Assembly (NCBI GenBank): GCA_016934645.1
Contig: JAFGSL010000723.1
Location: 1 to 22,857 of the forward strand
Source: Anaerolineae bacterium
GTDB taxonomy: Bacteria > Chloroflexota > Anaerolineae > B4-G1 > SLSP01
DNA: 22,857 nucleotides
Direction: 5' to 3'
Below the pieces are notes generated by a model. It searched no databases, had not been told where the DNA came from, and saw nothing but the letters and a program-made list of their open reading frames with translations. Of this stretch, positions 21,878 through 22,857 are shown piece after piece (within the stretch, counting starts at the first letter, position 1; each line of letters starts with the position of its first letter). A program made the translations under genes and the position numbers.

Positions 21878-22857
21878 TTAGAACTGCCGCAAGAACCGCA
21901 AATCGTTGCCGTAGAAGTAGCGGATATCATTGACGTTGTATTTGAGCATAGCCGGGCGTTCGACACCGGGACCGAAGGCGAAGCCACTCCACTCGTCGGG
22001 ATCGTAGCCGCCATTCTTAAGCACGACGGGGTGCACCATTCCCGCGCCGGCGATTTCCAGCCAGCCGGTGTACTTGCAGACCCGGCAGCCTTTCCCGCCG
22101 CAGAGGATGCAGTCCATATCGACCTCGATACTCGGCTCCGTGAAGGGGAAGTACGAACTGCGCACGCGCATCTTGTGCCCTGGTCCGTAGAACAAATTGG
22201 TGAACTGGGTCAGCGTGCCGATAAGGTCGGTCATCGTGATATTCTTGCCCACGGCCAGCCCTTCCACCTGGTAGAACTGGTGCTCGCTGCGCGCGGTGAT
22301 TTGCTCGTAACGGTAGCACTTGCCCGGCAAGATCACGCGGATCGGTTCGGGATAGCGCTCGCGCATAGCGCGCATCTGTCCCGGTGACGTGTGCGTGCGC
22401 AAGAGCAGGCGAGTCGGGCTATTGCGGACTTGCTGCTGCACCCAGAACGTGTCCCACATATCCCGCGCTGGGTGATATTCCGGGATGTTGATCAGGTCAA
22501 AGTTATAGCTTTCCAACTCCACATCCGGCGCTTCGTAGACCTCGAAACCCATACGTCCGAAGATGCTGTAGATCTGCCGTAGCGATTGGGTGGTGAGGTG
22601 CAAGTGTCCGGGCGTCACCGGGCGACCAGGTAGCGTCACATCGATGGCGCTACCTTCCAGTTCACGGGCCAACTCAGCGTGTTTGATGGCTTGCGCACGC
22701 GCGGTATACGCTGCTTCGAGTGCCTGCTTGATCTCGTTGACACGCTTGCCGAACGCCGGACGATCTTCGTCGGGCAGTTGCCCGACGACGCGTACTTGCA
22801 GTGTGATCGCGCCTTTGCGCCCCAATGTGTCGGCGTACCAGGCTTCCAACGCGGCGG
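21878..22857 (-). CDS. pheS: Phenylalanine-tRNA ligase alpha subunit, 5' end outside window
   Basis: C-terminal 325 residues; the frame is open to the right edge and the visible start (ALEAWYADTLGRKG) corresponds to the coiled-coil region near residues 30-45 of full PheS. The first in-frame TTG is an internal Leu, not a start. Catalytic core: motif 1 around PGHLHLTTQSLRQIYSIFGRMGF; motif 2 PGKCYRYEQITARSEHQFYQVEG; motif 3 GPGVERPAMLKYNVNDIRYF. Between them, CILCGGKGCRVC (CxxCx4CxxC) is a probable zinc-binding insert that E. coli PheS lacks. Ends NDLRFLRQF as usual for the family. Promoter lies outside the window. Confidence 0.96.
   Translation of the reverse strand, partial: AALEAWYADTLGRKGAITLQVRVVGQLPDEDRPAFGKRVNEIKQALEAAYTARAQAIKHAELARELEGSAIDVTLPGRPVTPGHLHLTTQSLRQIYSIFGRMGFEVYEAPDVELESYNFDLINIPEYHPARDMWDTFWVQQQVRNSPTRLLLRTHTSPGQMRAMRERYPEPIRVILPGKCYRYEQITARSEHQFYQVEGLAVGKNITMTDLIGTLTQFTNLFYGPGHKMRVRSSYFPFTEPSIEVDMDCILCGGKGCRVCKYTGWLEIAGAGMVHPVVLKNGGYDPDEWSGFAFGPGVERPAMLKYNVNDIRYFYGNDLRFLRQF

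Overview
The window looks like a stretch of a bacterial chromosome of moderately high G+C. Its families (a PheS with a CxxC-x4-CxxC insert, GHL6-type and GH95 glycosidases, a cytoplasmic heparinase II/III-like lyase, a DUF333 lipoprotein, IS630-type debris) and its intergenic palindromes suggest a Chloroflexota (Anaerolineae-like) genome. That placement is an inference from gene content; no rRNA or other taxonomic marker is present.

Layout. (1) 1-3779, minus strand: a probable three-gene operon with a DHODH/PreA-like flavin barrel carrying two Fe-S ferredoxin motifs, a heparinase II/III-family polysaccharide lyase, and a DUF362 gene cut by the window edge. A good sigma-70-type promoter lies at 3836-3863. 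(2) 3981-6293, plus strand: xpt then guaA, consecutive steps of guanine-nucleotide salvage (xanthine to XMP to GMP). An inverted, 9-bp-periodic repeat lies between them, and a short palindrome-like repeat is inserted in frame in guaA. (3) 6494-11355, plus: an MFS sugar-porter-like transporter, an APH-fold small-molecule kinase 3 bp behind it, then a GH95 alpha-L-fucosidase. A 66-bp repeat that folds as a stem with two hairpins lies before the fucosidase, and a second copy lies at 335-400. (4) 11432-12062: a MNT/HEPN (MntA/HepT) toxin-antitoxin pair. (5) 12060-12870: two tandem IS630-type elements, an 81-bp MITE-like element and a decayed, internally deleted IS630 copy. (6) 12930-14438: an alkaline-phosphatase-superfamily phosphodiesterase, convergent with (7) 14489-15910, minus, a lipoprotein with a DUF333 domain and four diverged tandem repeats. 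(8) 16117-19263, plus: a GHL6/GH42-like glycosidase and an aldo/keto-reductase-like TIM barrel of unknown function. (9) 19294-22857, minus: pheT and the 3' part of pheS.

Working together: the polysaccharide lyase, fucosidase, GHL6 enzyme, MFS porter and APH-fold kinase suggest uptake and intracellular breakdown of fucose- and uronate-containing oligosaccharides, none of these enzymes having an obvious signal peptide. The purine-salvage pair and pheST are housekeeping. I did not find a clearly new defence or mobile system. The most unusual items are the 66-bp two-arm palindromic element with a compensated stem change, the IS630/MITE tandem, the lyase-flavoenzyme-DUF362 operon whose DHODH-like member lacks the usual catalytic-loop Cys, and the four-repeat lipoprotein.
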